Assembly (NCBI GenBank): GCA_024274705.1
Contig: JAJSAL010000057.1
Span: 1-64,000 of the forward strand
Direction: 5' to 3'
Source: Spirochaetota bacterium
GTDB lineage: Bacteria; Spirochaetota; Spirochaetia; SPDA01; JAJSAL01
DNA: 64,000 nucleotides
Shown: positions 44,869 through 54,748 of the stretch, piece by piece
How positions within the stretch are numbered: the first letter of the stretch is position 1
Layout: the number at the start of each line of letters is the position of its first letter
Position numbers and translations under genes: made by a program
Notes under the pieces: model-generated
What the model saw: only the letters and a program-made list of their open reading frames with translations
Database searches by the model: none
Told to the model about the DNA's origin: nothing

Positions 44869-45660
44869 GTGTTTATCGATGACATAGCTGCTAATGCACA
44901 GATTTTCCTTCTCATCCTTGCACGGGTCATCGCCCTTGTTCAGGTGGCACCTCTTATTTCATCGGCGGCTATCCCCCAGATTGCGAAAATAGGTATTTCA
45001 TTTTTCACTGCTGCTGCGGTATTCCCCTGGATACAGGCCATAGGGTATCCCATCCCTGAAAGCGGACTGGCTTTTGCAGCCCTCATCCTTGGGGAGGCCC
45101 TGGTAGGGATCCTCATCGGGTTCATCCTGCAGATAATTTACACCGCGTTTCTCGTAGCCGGCCAGTTTTTCTCTCTCCAGATGGGGTTCGGCGCTTCCCA
45201 GGTATTCGACCCCCTGGCACAGATAGAGATTCCCATAATGGGCCAGTTTTTAAATGTAATTGCCATGTTCGTATTTATAGCGGTAGGCGGTTTCCAGAGG
45301 ATTTTCCTTGTGGGAGTATACCGTTCTTTTGAAGCCGTGCGAGCCGTCGATTTTGTGCTGCAGAGAGAATACATCTTCCGCATGTTCCTTACCAGTTTAG
45401 GAGAGCTTTTCGAACATTCCCTGGTCATTGCCTTTCCTATAGTGGGCACATTGTTCCTGGTGAGTATCTCCATGGGGCTTCTGGCAAAGGCAGCACCTCA
45501 GATGAACCTTCTCATGATGGGTTTCCCTATTGCCATCGCCGTTTCGTTCCTCATCCTCTTTTTAACACTCCCTGTCCTTATGGAAGGTTTCGGACGGATA
45601 ATCGATGCCAGTTTTCTCAAGCTTCTCGAGCTTTTCGACCGGGCAGGAGGTGTGCCATGA
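44869..45660 (+). CDS. fliR: flagellar export gate protein FliR
   Basis: FliR joins FliP and FliQ in the export gate. The 263-residue protein has about six membrane segments and the family patterns GEALVGILIGFILQIIYTAFLVAGQFFSLQMGFG and LLAKAAPQMNLLMMGFPI. It starts with GTG and ends in an ATGA overlap with flhB. Confidence 0.94.
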   Translation: MFIDDIAANAQIFLLILARVIALVQVAPLISSAAIPQIAKIGISFFTAAAVFPWIQAIGYPIPESGLAFAALILGEALVGILIGFILQIIYTAFLVAGQFFSLQMGFGASQVFDPLAQIEIPIMGQFLNVIAMFVFIAVGGFQRIFLVGVYRSFEAVRAVDFVLQREYIFRMFLTSLGELFEHSLVIAFPIVGTLFLVSISMGLLAKAAPQMNLLMMGFPIAIAVSFLILFLTLPVLMEGFGRIIDASFLKLLELFDRAGGVP

Positions 45661-46802
45661 TAGGGGAACTGAAATACCGTTTTCTGTCCCCGCCGGTTTC
45701 CAGGTTCGATATGGATATCCAGTGGTTTGCAGCGGAAGATGAAGGGCGGACCGAGGAACCTACAGAATACAAAGTACGGAAAGCCCGGGAAGAAGGCAGG
45801 GTAGCTAAATCTACTGAATTCACCTCTGCACTGGTTCTCCTCTTTCCGGTTATTGCGATGGGAATGTTGGGTTCGTACATCATGGACAATTTAATAGAGA
45901 TGATCCGGTTTTTCCTGAGAGTTTCTACGGAGGTGGATATTCTCACAGATAATCAGCTTCTGCCTGCATTTTTTAATTATTTTATCCGTATTACCCTTCC
46001 GATTTTCGCGATTGCCGTAATTTCCGGTATTATGGGGAATATCTTTCAGGTAGGATTTCTGTTTACCGCAAAGCCGATAACACCGGATCTGAAACGGATT
46101 ATTCCCCGTTTCGGAAAATTTTTTAAACGGGCTTTCTTTTCAGGAGAGGCCTTTTTTAACCTGGCTAAATCGATCGGTAAGGTAGTGGTGATTGGAGTAA
46201 TCGCTTTTCTCAACATACGGATGGAAATCGATAAGATCATACAGTTTATAAACACCCCCTTCTGGCTCAACCTGATGACCATTACGAGTATCGCATTCCG
46301 CATTATGGTGGAAGCGGCCCTGGCAATGCTGGTTATCTCCATCCCGGATTACATATTCCAGCGGAAACAACACCGGGAATCCCTGAAGATGACCAAGCAG
46401 GAAGTAAAGGAAGAGCGGAAAATGCACGAAGGGGATCCCCTGATGCAGAGCAGGTTACGGGAGCGGATGCGGGAGATTCTTTCACGCAACATGCTCCAGA
46501 ACGTACCCAGGGCGGATGTTGTTATTACCAATCCTACACATTACGCCGTTGCAACAGAATGGAAACGTCAGCATATGACCGCACCGGTTGTCATCGCCAA
46601 AGGACAGGATAATCTCGCCCAAAGGATGAAAGAGATAGCCCGGGACCACCAGGTGCCTGTTATGGAGAACAAACCCCTGGCGCGGGCTCTCTATGCCGAG
46701 GTGGAAATTGGAGACCCGGTTCCCGAAAAATACTATGAAGTTATGGCGGTTGTCCTTGCTGAAGTGTATAAACTGACTGGAAAAATGGAAAAGGCTATCT
46801 GA
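45657..46802 (+). CDS. flhB: flagellar export switch protein FlhB
   Basis: FlhB controls the switch from hook to filament export. The 381-residue protein has four membrane segments and the self-cleavage site N292-P-T-H295 in ITNPTHYAVA, with the usual MKMTKQEVKEERK-type segment before it (here LKMTKQEVKEERKMHEGDP). The N-terminal DEGRTEEPTEYKVRKAREEGRVAKS is diagnostic. The partner FliK is interrupted by an in-frame stop in this window. Confidence 0.95.
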   Translation: MIGELKYRFLSPPVSRFDMDIQWFAAEDEGRTEEPTEYKVRKAREEGRVAKSTEFTSALVLLFPVIAMGMLGSYIMDNLIEMIRFFLRVSTEVDILTDNQLLPAFFNYFIRITLPIFAIAVISGIMGNIFQVGFLFTAKPITPDLKRIIPRFGKFFKRAFFSGEAFFNLAKSIGKVVVIGVIAFLNIRMEIDKIIQFINTPFWLNLMTITSIAFRIMVEAALAMLVISIPDYIFQRKQHRESLKMTKQEVKEERKMHEGDPLMQSRLRERMREILSRNMLQNVPRADVVITNPTHYAVATEWKRQHMTAPVVIAKGQDNLAQRMKEIARDHQVPVMENKPLARALYAEVEIGDPVPEKYYEVMAVVLAEVYKLTGKMEKAI

Positions 46803-46818
46803 TCCATGGGAGTAAAGA

Positions 46819-47871
46819 ATGGCTGATGTCCAGAGAATATTGAATAACAGTTTCCTTAGCAAACGGAGTGATCTGGTTATTGCGGTTGGTGTCATAGTGG
46901 TAGTCATGATGCTCATCATTCCCCTCCCTACAGTACTTCTCGATTTCCTTATGGCGTGCAACCTTCTGCTGGGTCTGCTGGTGATTCTGATTGTCCTGTA
47001 CACAAAAAGAGCCCTCGATTTTTCAATTTTTCCTTCACTTCTTCTTGTTACGACCGTATTCGGGCTGGCTCTCAATGTATCTTCCACCAGGCTCATACTG
47101 GCCAAAGGAAGTGAATTCGACGGTAAGATTGTACGTGCTTTCGGTAGATTCGTTGTCGGTACAACAGGACCGGAAGGGCTGGTAATAGGGCTCATCATCT
47201 TTATCATCATCGTGGCAGTTCAGTTTATTGTCATCACAAAAGGTGCAACCCGGGTTGCCGAAGTAGCGGCACGATTCACCCTGGATGCTCTCCCGGGGAA
47301 GCAGATGGCAATCGAAGCAGAATACAATTCCGGAGCAATTACCGAAGAGGAATCTCAGAAGAGGAAAAATGATCTTCAGAGGGAAGTCGATTTCTACGGG
47401 GCTATGGACGGTGCTTCAAAATTCGTTTCCGGAAACGTAATGGTGGGGATCCTTATAACCGTGATCAATATCGTCGGCGGTATGATCGTGGGGATGAGCC
47501 TTCACAATGAACCATTTCAGCTTGCCATTGACAACTACATATCCCTGTCCATCGGTGACGGGCTGGTTACCCAGTTTCCTGCCCTTCTCATCTCCACTTC
47601 CACCGGTATTATTGTTACACGTGCTGTTTCAGACGGTACCTTCGGAAGTGATGTTTTCACACAGTTCTCCCGGCAGGGAAGGATATATTGGATTGCTGCC
47701 GTCTTTCTTCTTGTTCTTGGGTTTCTTCCGGGATTTCCCTGGTACATACTTATCCCCATGGCGATTATCACCGGTTACGTGGCATTCATACTCACCAGGA
47801 GGGAAGTACGGGCCAGTGAAAAGTCAAAGGAGCAGGAAGAAGCGGAAAAAGCTGCTCACGCACCTGCGTAG
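46819..47871 (+). CDS. flhA: flagellar export protein FlhA, N-terminal membrane part (split gene)
   Basis: FlhA is normally about 690 residues: eight membrane segments, a linker and a large cytoplasmic ring domain. This frame covers the membrane half (350 residues), with the FHIPEP signatures FGLALNVSSTRLIL and TLDALPGKQMAIEAEYNSG and QFPALLISTSTGIIVTR. It ends with TAG at 47869-47871 in a charged linker (KEQEEAEKAAHAPA). The frame is unbroken across the stop, and ATG follows at once. Either it is a true split, readthrough occurs, or the stop is a mutation or error. Confidence 0.92.
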   Translation: MADVQRILNNSFLSKRSDLVIAVGVIVVVMMLIIPLPTVLLDFLMACNLLLGLLVILIVLYTKRALDFSIFPSLLLVTTVFGLALNVSSTRLILAKGSEFDGKIVRAFGRFVVGTTGPEGLVIGLIIFIIIVAVQFIVITKGATRVAEVAARFTLDALPGKQMAIEAEYNSGAITEEESQKRKNDLQREVDFYGAMDGASKFVSGNVMVGILITVINIVGGMIVGMSLHNEPFQLAIDNYISLSIGDGLVTQFPALLISTSTGIIVTRAVSDGTFGSDVFTQFSRQGRIYWIAAVFLLVLGFLPGFPWYILIPMAIITGYVAFILTRREVRASEKSKEQEEAEKAAHAPA

Positions 47872-48906
47872 ATGTCTCCCGTGGTGCCTCTGGATCCTCT
47901 CTCTCTGGAACTCGGGTATGGGCTTATTCCCCTGGTAGACAAGGACCAGGGGGCGGAACTCCTGGACCGGATAACAAGGATACGAAGGGAATCTGCCCTG
48001 GAACTTGGTCTCGTAGTACCCAGGATCCGTATTATCGATAACATGAGACTGGAACCGTCTGAGTATTGTTTCAAGATAAAAGGGGTCGAAGTAGCCCGGG
48101 GAAATCTAAAGATAGGACATTTCCTTTCTATCAATCCAGGTCAGGTGAAAGAAGAAATTCCCGGTGAAAAAACCGTTGATCCGGCATTCGGGCTTCCGGC
48201 ACTCTGGATTACCGAGGACCAGCGGGAGGCAGCGGAGCGCGCCGGATATACCGTAGTAGACAGTCCTTCCATTATTGCTACCCATTTAACCGAAATTATC
48301 AAAAGGCATGCTTCGGAAATTCTGGGCAGGCAGGAAATACAGGCAATCCTGGACACTTTGAGGAATGATTATCCGGCTGTAGTGGATGAGGTGAGCAAGA
48401 TCCTCTCTCTGGGAGAAATCCAGAAAGTGTTCCAGGGAATGCTGGCGGAACAGGTGTCTGTCAGAAACGTGGTGGCCATCCTTGAAACCCTGGCGGATTT
48501 CGCGGCTGTTTCCAAGGACCTGGGCTTTCTAATTGAAAAGGTCCGTCAGGCTTTGGGAAGGCAGATATGTCTGCAGTATGCAGATGACGACAAGAATATC
48601 CGCGTTATAACGATTGCCTCGGATATTGAAGAGAAGATCATCGAATCCAGAGTAGAGACGACAACAGGATTCGTAGCCGCTCTTGCACCGGAGATTCAGA
48701 AAAAATGGGTCAATGCAGTGGCAAATACGGTGAAGAATGTACAGAACATGGGTGATTTGCCCATTATTCTCTGTTCAGAAGCTGCCCGTCCCCTGGTAAA
48801 ATCGTCCACGATAAGAGAAATACCCGATCTGGTCGTACTTTCTGTACCTGAAATTTCCAAGGAGATAAAAGTTGAATCAATTGGTGAAATCAAATTTGAA
48901 GACTAA
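47872..48906 (+). CDS. flhA: flagellar export protein FlhA, C-terminal cytoplasmic part (split gene)
   Basis: The 344-residue frame contains the whole soluble FlhA domain that docks export chaperones, beginning PLDPLSLELGYGLIPLVD and including KIKGVEVARG and DPAFGLPALWI. It begins with ATG immediately after the TAG of the N-terminal part, in the same frame, with no clear Shine-Dalgarno site, so expression would need stop-start coupling or readthrough. No residues of the conserved domain are lost. Confidence 0.9.
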   Translation: MSPVVPLDPLSLELGYGLIPLVDKDQGAELLDRITRIRRESALELGLVVPRIRIIDNMRLEPSEYCFKIKGVEVARGNLKIGHFLSINPGQVKEEIPGEKTVDPAFGLPALWITEDQREAAERAGYTVVDSPSIIATHLTEIIKRHASEILGRQEIQAILDTLRNDYPAVVDEVSKILSLGEIQKVFQGMLAEQVSVRNVVAILETLADFAAVSKDLGFLIEKVRQALGRQICLQYADDDKNIRVITIASDIEEKIIESRVETTTGFVAALAPEIQKKWVNAVANTVKNVQNMGDLPIILCSEAARPLVKSSTIREIPDLVVLSVPEISKEIKVESIGEIKFED

Positions 48907-48917
48907 AGGATAGCGCT

Positions 48918-50072
48918 ATGCAGTATTTCACGGAACAGGCTCTGACAAACAGAGAAGTGCTGGACAAGATAAAGGTAAAATATGGGGAACAGGCTCGAAT
49001 TCTGAATAAAAAAAGCGTTATGATCGGCGGCTTTCTCGGTATATTCGCTAAAGAAGGGATCGAGATGTCAGGGTATGTCCCCCAGGACCAGCCGAAGAGA
49101 CAAATCCTGAACCTGGAAGAGGAAAAAAGGAAAATTCTCGAGAGTGTGAATAAGGACAGCGCCCTTCAAGTTGTACTGAAGGAGATAAAAGAGATAAAAG
49201 CGAGTATCAGCAGCAGTAACGGTTCAGGGAAGAAGGAAGAACACTCTACGATAACGAAGATACAGCACATACTGACGGAAAACGATTTCTCTTTTCCTTA
49301 TATTTCAAACATCATCGACACCATCAAGAGAGACTGTACCCTGGAAGAATTGGATAACTTCGGGGCGGTACAGAATAAAGTTGCTGAACTGATCGGTGAG
49401 AATATTGCTGTTTATCGGGACGAACCTCTCGGAAACCCGGGTATTTTCATATTGGTGGGACCCACCGGTGTGGGAAAGACAACAACTATCGCTAAGCTGG
49501 CAGCCATGTACGGTGTAGGAACAGCGGACAGGAAACCGGTGAGTGTACGCATGCTCACTGCGGATAATTACCGGATAGGGGCAAAAAAGCAGATAGAAAC
49601 CTATGGTGAAATTATGGGAATTCCCGTGGCCTGTATCGAAACAAGTCAGGATTTAAAGAAAAAAATTGCTTTATTCAGTGAAGCGGACTTGATACTGCTG
49701 GATACTATCGGTAAAAGTCCTAAAGATTTTGTGAAGCTGGCTGAAATGAGGGAACTTATAGACAGTTGTATAGGTTCTTCCACGACCCATCTTGCGGTAA
49801 GTGCTACAACCAAGACTTCCGACCTTTTCGAAATACTGCAGCAGTTCGAGTCCTTTAATTATGCCTCTGTGGTACTCACAAAACTTGATGAAACCATGAG
49901 GGTCGGGAACATAATAAGTGTTTTCTCAGAAAAAAATAAGCCGATATCTTATATAACAGATGGTCAGGGTGTCCCCCAAGACATCGAGAAAGCCACAGCG
50001 TACCGATTACTGAAACATATTTCCGGGCTTACCTTCGATCGGGATAAATTGGAGCAAAAATTCGGAGGATGA
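48918..50072 (+). CDS. flhF: flagellar placement GTPase FlhF
   Basis: FlhF is an SRP-like GTPase that sets flagellar position. The 384-residue protein has an N-terminal basic/coiled region (about 1-100), the helical N domain, and the G domain with Walker A GPTGVGKT at 181-188, LTADNYRIGAKKQIETYG and a D-T-x-G (LLDTIGKSP) motif. It lies 11 nt after flhA and 6 nt before flhG. Confidence 0.95.
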   Translation: MQYFTEQALTNREVLDKIKVKYGEQARILNKKSVMIGGFLGIFAKEGIEMSGYVPQDQPKRQILNLEEEKRKILESVNKDSALQVVLKEIKEIKASISSSNGSGKKEEHSTITKIQHILTENDFSFPYISNIIDTIKRDCTLEELDNFGAVQNKVAELIGENIAVYRDEPLGNPGIFILVGPTGVGKTTTIAKLAAMYGVGTADRKPVSVRMLTADNYRIGAKKQIETYGEIMGIPVACIETSQDLKKKIALFSEADLILLDTIGKSPKDFVKLAEMRELIDSCIGSSTTHLAVSATTKTSDLFEILQQFESFNYASVVLTKLDETMRVGNIISVFSEKNKPISYITDGQGVPQDIEKATAYRLLKHISGLTFDRDKLEQKFGG

Positions 50073-50078
50073 CAGGAT

Positions 50079-50948
50079 ATGGCAGATCAGGCTGAACAAT
50101 TACGGGAATTGATGCGGAAAAAAAATAACTCTGTGGATAATGCGAAAAAAACACGGGTCCTGGCAATATCCAGCGGGAAAGGGGGTGTCGGTAAGACAAA
50201 TTTGTCGATTAATCTGGCTTTAGCATACGCTCAGATGGGGAAAAAGGTGATTGTCATGGATGCCGATCTGGGTCTTGCGAATGTCAACGTGGTTCTCGGG
50301 GTTATCCCAAAGTATAATCTTTATCACCTGATACGGAAACAGAAAACCATGAGGGAAATCATCCTCAACACCAGCTACGGTATCCAGATAGTGGCTGGCG
50401 CTTCAGGATTTTCTCAAATAGCCAATCTGACTGAGGATGAACGGAATAATTTCATCTTCGAGCTTTCTGAACTTGCAATGGCCGATATTCTCATCATCGA
50501 TACCGGCGCAGGTGTATCAAACAATGTTCTTTCTTTTATTGCAGCGGCGGATGACGCGCTCATCGTAACCACGCCGGAACCAACGGCAATTACCGATGCC
50601 TATGGAATCATCAAGATTATTGCAACCGAGATCGATAACCTGAATCTTGGTCTTAAACTGGTGGTTAACAGGGTTAAATCAGCTTCGGAAGGGAAAAAAG
50701 TGGCACAGCGTGTGATAAACATTGCAGGTCAGTTTCTGAATGTTAAAGTGGATTATCTTGGTTTCATCTATGACGATCCTGCTGTGCAGGCTTCAGTGAT
50801 CAAACAGAAACCGTTTCTCATTAACGATCCGAAAGGCAAAGCTTCGATCTGTGTGAAACATATATCCAGCCGGTTGGAACATGTAGAATACAAAGAAGGA
50901 AGCGGAATTACGCGGTTTTTACGCCGGTTGATGGGGAGAATGGGATAA
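50079..50948 (+). CDS. flhG: MinD-like flagellar number regulator FlhG (YlxH)
   Basis: FlhG is a ParA/MinD-type ATPase that partners FlhF in controlling flagellar number. The 289-residue protein has the deviant Walker A SSGKGGVGKTN at 31-41, VIMDADLGLANVNVVLG, and DILIIDTGAGVSNNVL. The C-terminus has a basic segment (FLRRLMGRMG) that may act as a membrane helix. It follows flhF directly. Confidence 0.94.
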   Translation: MADQAEQLRELMRKKNNSVDNAKKTRVLAISSGKGGVGKTNLSINLALAYAQMGKKVIVMDADLGLANVNVVLGVIPKYNLYHLIRKQKTMREIILNTSYGIQIVAGASGFSQIANLTEDERNNFIFELSELAMADILIIDTGAGVSNNVLSFIAAADDALIVTTPEPTAITDAYGIIKIIATEIDNLNLGLKLVVNRVKSASEGKKVAQRVINIAGQFLNVKVDYLGFIYDDPAVQASVIKQKPFLINDPKGKASICVKHISSRLEHVEYKEGSGITRFLRRLMGRMG

Positions 50949-50949
50949 C

Positions 50950-50978
50950 TTGACGGCAGCTTTTTTTTACCATACTCT
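50950..50978 (+). promoter_or_regulatory. possible promoter before the gene at 51010
   Basis: TTGACG at 50950-50955 and TACTCT at 50973-50978 are 17 nt apart in the 61-nt gap after flhG. The -35 is good and the -10 poor. It could supply extra transcription of the sigma-28 gene. Confidence 0.3.
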
Positions 50979-51009
50979 TGTGGGAACGGATATTGATGAG
51001 GAGTAAGGT

Positions 51010-51651
51010 GTGACTAACTGGAAAATTCCAGCAGGATTTACCGGTTTTGCAATTCTCGTTGCTTTTATTTCAGGAGCAGTAGGAGGAGTACCATTGAGTA
51101 CGATGCTCTTGAGGGCAATCTTAAGCGGTGTAATTTTCGGCGGTATCGGTTACGGTATCCTTTTTCTGCTCAAGGTCAGTTTACCGGAACTCTATTCACT
51201 GCTCTCACCCGGGGCGAAAGGGAATCCCATGAGTGAAGGAGTGGATATCGTTATTTCTGATGATTCTGTGGAAGCTTCACCCCCGGAACCTTCGGTTGAA
51301 GAGGTGGCTGATTCGCTTTTAGCTAATAATGCAGAAGAAGACGCCCATCCCGCCTCTTCTGCGCCGGATGAACTGGTCGAAGAAGTGGAAGAGATGAGTA
51401 GTAATGCAGTTTCAGATTCCGGAGATAAAAAAACACCGGTGGAAGTGGAAGGGTTTTCATCAGCGGATGATGATGGTGCTTATTCCGAATTAGGAACTAT
51501 CGACGAGACCTTTGATAAGTTCGGAAACACCGGTGGATTATCCGATATATCGTCTTCCGAAGTAGATACGGTACAGGTGCTTGGAAATTTTCAGGATCCT
51601 AAAGATGTTGCTAAGGCAGTGCAGACAATGATGAAAAAAGATGAACAATAA
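51010..51651 (+). CDS. membrane protein with acidic tail, unknown function
   Basis: The 213-residue protein has two membrane segments (about 8-27 and 34-57) then a long acidic, Ser/Glu-rich and probably disordered tail (about 75-190), ending in a small helical segment ([19 protein letters not shown]). It starts with GTG after a GAGGAGTAAGG site and lies between flhG and fliA. I do not recognise a family. The position suggests a flagellar or sigma-factor-related role. Confidence 0.75.
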   Translation: MTNWKIPAGFTGFAILVAFISGAVGGVPLSTMLLRAILSGVIFGGIGYGILFLLKVSLPELYSLLSPGAKGNPMSEGVDIVISDDSVEASPPEPSVEEVADSLLANNAEEDAHPASSAPDELVEEVEEMSSNAVSDSGDKKTPVEVEGFSSADDDGAYSELGTIDETFDKFGNTGGLSDISSSEVDTVQVLGNFQDPKDVAKAVQTMMKKDEQ

Positions 51652-51662
51652 AAGGATATGGC

Positions 51663-52451
51663 ATGCCAAACAAAGAGTATGATGAGAAATCTGAACACGA
51701 ATTATGGATACTCTATAAGAAATCAAGGGACCCCGTAATCCGTGACAGATTTGTAAAGCAATATGCTCCTCTGGTGAAATATGTTGCAGGAAAAGTTGCC
51801 ATAGGAATGCCTCATAACGTAGAATTTGATGACCTGGTAGGGTATGGTGTGTTCGGATTGTTTGATGCTATTGAAAAATTTGATCCTGATAAACATGTCA
51901 AGTTTAAAACGTACGCGGTAACCCGTATCCGGGGTGCAGTTTTTGATGAACTTCGTTCTATCGACTGGGTTCCCAGGTCTGTGCGGCAGAAAACCCGGGA
52001 AATAGAAGATGTTATCAACCGTCTTGAATCCTCCCTTGGAAGATCTGCGTCCGACAAAGAAATTGCCGATGAAATGGGACTTTCGATTCCGGAATTCCAG
52101 AAAGTGATGCTCAAAATCAGCGGAACATCCATCCTCTCTCTCAACGATATCTGGTACACCGGGGAAGACAACGATAAAGTGTCTATCGTTGAGAGCATCG
52201 AATCACCCCAAAGTCTCAACCCGGACACTATTGTTGAAAAAGAAGAGATAAAAAGGGTCATAGTAGAAGCTATAAATGATCTGCCGGAGAAAGAAAAGAA
52301 AGTGTTGGTACTCTATTATTATGAAGATTTGACATTGAAAGAGATCGGACAGGTTCTGGAGGTCACAGAGTCGAGAATTTCTCAGCTCCACACGAAAGCG
52401 ATTATGCGCCTTCGGTCAAAACTAACGAATATAAAAAAGGGTATTATGTAG
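51663..52451 (+). CDS. fliA: RNA polymerase sigma factor FliA/WhiG (sigma-28)
   Basis: The 262-residue sigma factor has regions 2 ([36 protein letters not shown] and [15 protein letters not shown]), 3 and 4 ([37 protein letters not shown]). It drives late flagellar genes. No anti-sigma FlgM gene is seen next to it. It ends the flagellar operon proper and is 2 nt from the FapA-like gene. Confidence 0.94.
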   Translation: MPNKEYDEKSEHELWILYKKSRDPVIRDRFVKQYAPLVKYVAGKVAIGMPHNVEFDDLVGYGVFGLFDAIEKFDPDKHVKFKTYAVTRIRGAVFDELRSIDWVPRSVRQKTREIEDVINRLESSLGRSASDKEIADEMGLSIPEFQKVMLKISGTSILSLNDIWYTGEDNDKVSIVESIESPQSLNPDTIVEKEEIKRVIVEAINDLPEKEKKVLVLYYYEDLTLKEIGQVLEVTESRISQLHTKAIMRLRSKLTNIKKGIM

Positions 52452-52453
52452 AG

Positions 52454-54400
52454 ATGGTAACCCTGGTACAGTTACGCGAGTATATGAGGAAGCAGGCCGA
52501 AGCTGATCGGGCGAAAAAGTCAGTTCAGGTCAAAGGGGCAACTATCGATGAAGCTCTTGCTCAGGCTTCTATCGAACTCGGGCTTCCTATAAAAAAGCTT
52601 GAATATGAAGTACTGGAAAATGGGAGCAGGGGAAACTTCGGGATAGGAAAAAAAGATTGTATTCTCATAGCCTATCCTCTGATTGAACAAGAGGATATAT
52701 CCTCCTTCGAAGAAAGTCTTGGATTCGACGCTGGTTTTGAGCATGACGAAGATGTCGTTATCGATGCAGACAGTGAGGTAATTGTCCGTTTGGCTCCTGA
52801 AGGTGCTTTCCTTATAGTAACGCCGCCGGTAGGAAAGGGAAAGAAAGCTACAAAAAAAATGGCCATGGACGAGCTGAAAAGGCGCGGTGTTGAACGAATC
52901 GATGAGCTCATGGTCTCTAATGTGGTTAAACAGGCTGACGGCGAATCTGTTCGTGTCGGCGATTTCGATTACAATCCGGTGAATGACGCCATCATGGCTG
53001 TGGAAATCGTAGATTTCGAGATGGCCGCTAAAATTGAGATCCAGCCGCCGGGCAGAGGGGGGGCCGACCTCTCTTTTGACGCAATGATTTCCTTTCTTAA
53101 AAATAATTCCGTCGTCCATGGTATCAAGGAAGAAATACTGGAAAAACTCCAGGACAACCCCATCTACGGTGAGTCGATTACCGTCGCCGAAGGTACGAAG
53201 CCTAACAATGGTGACGATGCGAAGATCATGTATAACTTCGACACGGAACAGAATAAAGTGCACATCAAGGAAACAGACGGGAAAGTCGATTTTAAAGAGT
53301 TAAACCTTATTCAGAACGTCGTGGAAGGTCAAATTCTGGCAAAGAAGGTACCGGCCCAGCCGGGAACACCAGGGAGGACCGTAACGGGAAAACTGCTTCC
53401 GGCAAAAGAAGGGCAGGACGTGGAAATCGGCGTTGGCAAGAATGTGAAATTGTCCGATGACGGGATGACTCTTACTGCGACCTGCAACGGACAGGTGCTG
53501 CTGCTCAACGACAAGGTGAACGTTGAACCTCTTTACGTTGTTGAGGGCGATATCAATATGAAGGTGGGGAATATCGTTCATCTGGGTACAGTTATCGTCA
53601 AAGGCAATGTTGCCGACGGTTTTAAAGTCAAAGCATCCGGCAATATCGAAATCATGGGGACAGTAGGGAAGTGTGTTCTCGATGCGGAAGGGGACATCAT
53701 CGTACACCAGGGTATTACCGGAAAATCCGGAGGACAGATCAAATCCGGAAAAACGGTATGGTCAAAGTTTATCGAGAACGCTATTGTGGAAGTAGGGGAA
53801 AACGTCGTTGCCAGTGACGGGATAATCAATTCCAGGGTAGATGCCAATCGAAAAATCGTCTGCCTCGGGAGAGGAAAGAGAGCGAAAATTGTGGGAGGAC
53901 ACCTGCGGGCTGCCGAGGAGATCATTGCGGAATCTTTCGGTTCAACCGCCGGATCTGAAACGATCCTTGAAGTCGGATACGATCCGAAGACTAAAGAGCG
54001 TCTGGCCCAGCTGGAGGAAAAACAGGAAGTACACACCGATAAGCTGGAAGAGATCAATCTCAATATTTCCACCCTGGCAAAATTGAAAAAAGCAAAAAAG
54101 AAACTGCCGGAAGAAAAAGAACAGTATCTCCGGGAACTGGTAGGGGAAAAGACTGAAATTGAGAGTGAACTCGCATCGTTAAAGGATGAAATAGAGAAAA
54201 TACAGGAATACCTGGCTTCTTTGAAATATAAAGGCAAGATTTCCGCCGCTAAACAGGTGTTTCCGGGAGTCAAAATATTTATCAAAGATGCAATGCTGGA
54301 GGTAAGAAACGAGTTTAAAAATGTAACTTTTGTGAATGAAAAAAATGTAGTTAAAGTGACAAAATACGAACAACCTGACGAGGATTATTCTCGAAAGTAG
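52454..54400 (+). CDS. FapA/DUF342 protein with N-terminal Jag_N domain
   Basis: The 648-residue protein begins with a Jag_N-like module (about 25-80; KGATIDEALAQASIELGLP) that often appears in RNA-binding proteins. A FapA/DUF342 beta-helix follows (about 230-500), with repeated short strands such as VVEGDINMKVGNIVHLGTVIVKGNV. A coiled coil (about 510-600) precedes the tail. Its function is unknown; FapA proteins recur near flagellar genes. It starts 2 nt after fliA and may be co-expressed with it. Confidence 0.85.
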   Translation: MVTLVQLREYMRKQAEADRAKKSVQVKGATIDEALAQASIELGLPIKKLEYEVLENGSRGNFGIGKKDCILIAYPLIEQEDISSFEESLGFDAGFEHDEDVVIDADSEVIVRLAPEGAFLIVTPPVGKGKKATKKMAMDELKRRGVERIDELMVSNVVKQADGESVRVGDFDYNPVNDAIMAVEIVDFEMAAKIEIQPPGRGGADLSFDAMISFLKNNSVVHGIKEEILEKLQDNPIYGESITVAEGTKPNNGDDAKIMYNFDTEQNKVHIKETDGKVDFKELNLIQNVVEGQILAKKVPAQPGTPGRTVTGKLLPAKEGQDVEIGVGKNVKLSDDGMTLTATCNGQVLLLNDKVNVEPLYVVEGDINMKVGNIVHLGTVIVKGNVADGFKVKASGNIEIMGTVGKCVLDAEGDIIVHQGITGKSGGQIKSGKTVWSKFIENAIVEVGENVVASDGIINSRVDANRKIVCLGRGKRAKIVGGHLRAAEEIIAESFGSTAGSETILEVGYDPKTKERLAQLEEKQEVHTDKLEEINLNISTLAKLKKAKKKLPEEKEQYLRELVGEKTEIESELASLKDEIEKIQEYLASLKYKGKISAAKQVFPGVKIFIKDAMLEVRNEFKNVTFVNEKNVVKVTKYEQPDEDYSRK

Positions 54401-54407
54401 GTGAATT

Positions 54408-54743
54408 ATGGCTATACAGCCGATAGATATACAGACCCTTTTTGCGAAACTGAATCAGGTGAGTAAAGAACAGGCGGAGTTGAAGGATATATCCGATCAG
54501 CATCAGGCTCTTCAAAACAGTGAGATTGTGAAACAGGCGGATAAAAAAAGTCATACGGTAATGGAAACAGAAGGGCTTGCTGATGGTCCTGATAAAACAG
54601 ATGAGGATGGTCGGAAAAAGCAGGAAGCCGAAACATCTCCGGAAGCAGCCGTTGCTGAAGAGAAAAAGGACGGTAATAAGGAAAAAGACAAACCCTACTT
54701 CCAGGACCCTGATCTTGGACATCACGTTGACTTAACCGGTTAG
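54408..54743 (+). CDS. small hydrophilic protein, unknown function
   Basis: The 111-residue protein is charged throughout, with an N-terminal helical segment (IDIQTLFAKLNQVSKEQAEL) and a Lys/Glu-rich, probably disordered body. No signal peptide, membrane segment or motif is seen. It follows the FapA-like gene by 7 nt. Similar small proteins after FapA-like genes are likely in spirochaetes, but I cannot name a family. Confidence 0.65.
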   Translation: MAIQPIDIQTLFAKLNQVSKEQAELKDISDQHQALQNSEIVKQADKKSHTVMETEGLADGPDKTDEDGRKKQEAETSPEAAVAEEKKDGNKEKDKPYFQDPDLGHHVDLTG

Positions 54744-54748
54744 GATGT

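Noticed and set aside
46819-48906. TAG recoded as an amino acid throughout the genome
   Set aside because: ftsQ (17929-17931), flbD and other genes here end cleanly at TAG, so TAG is a normal stop. Local readthrough in flhA remains possible.
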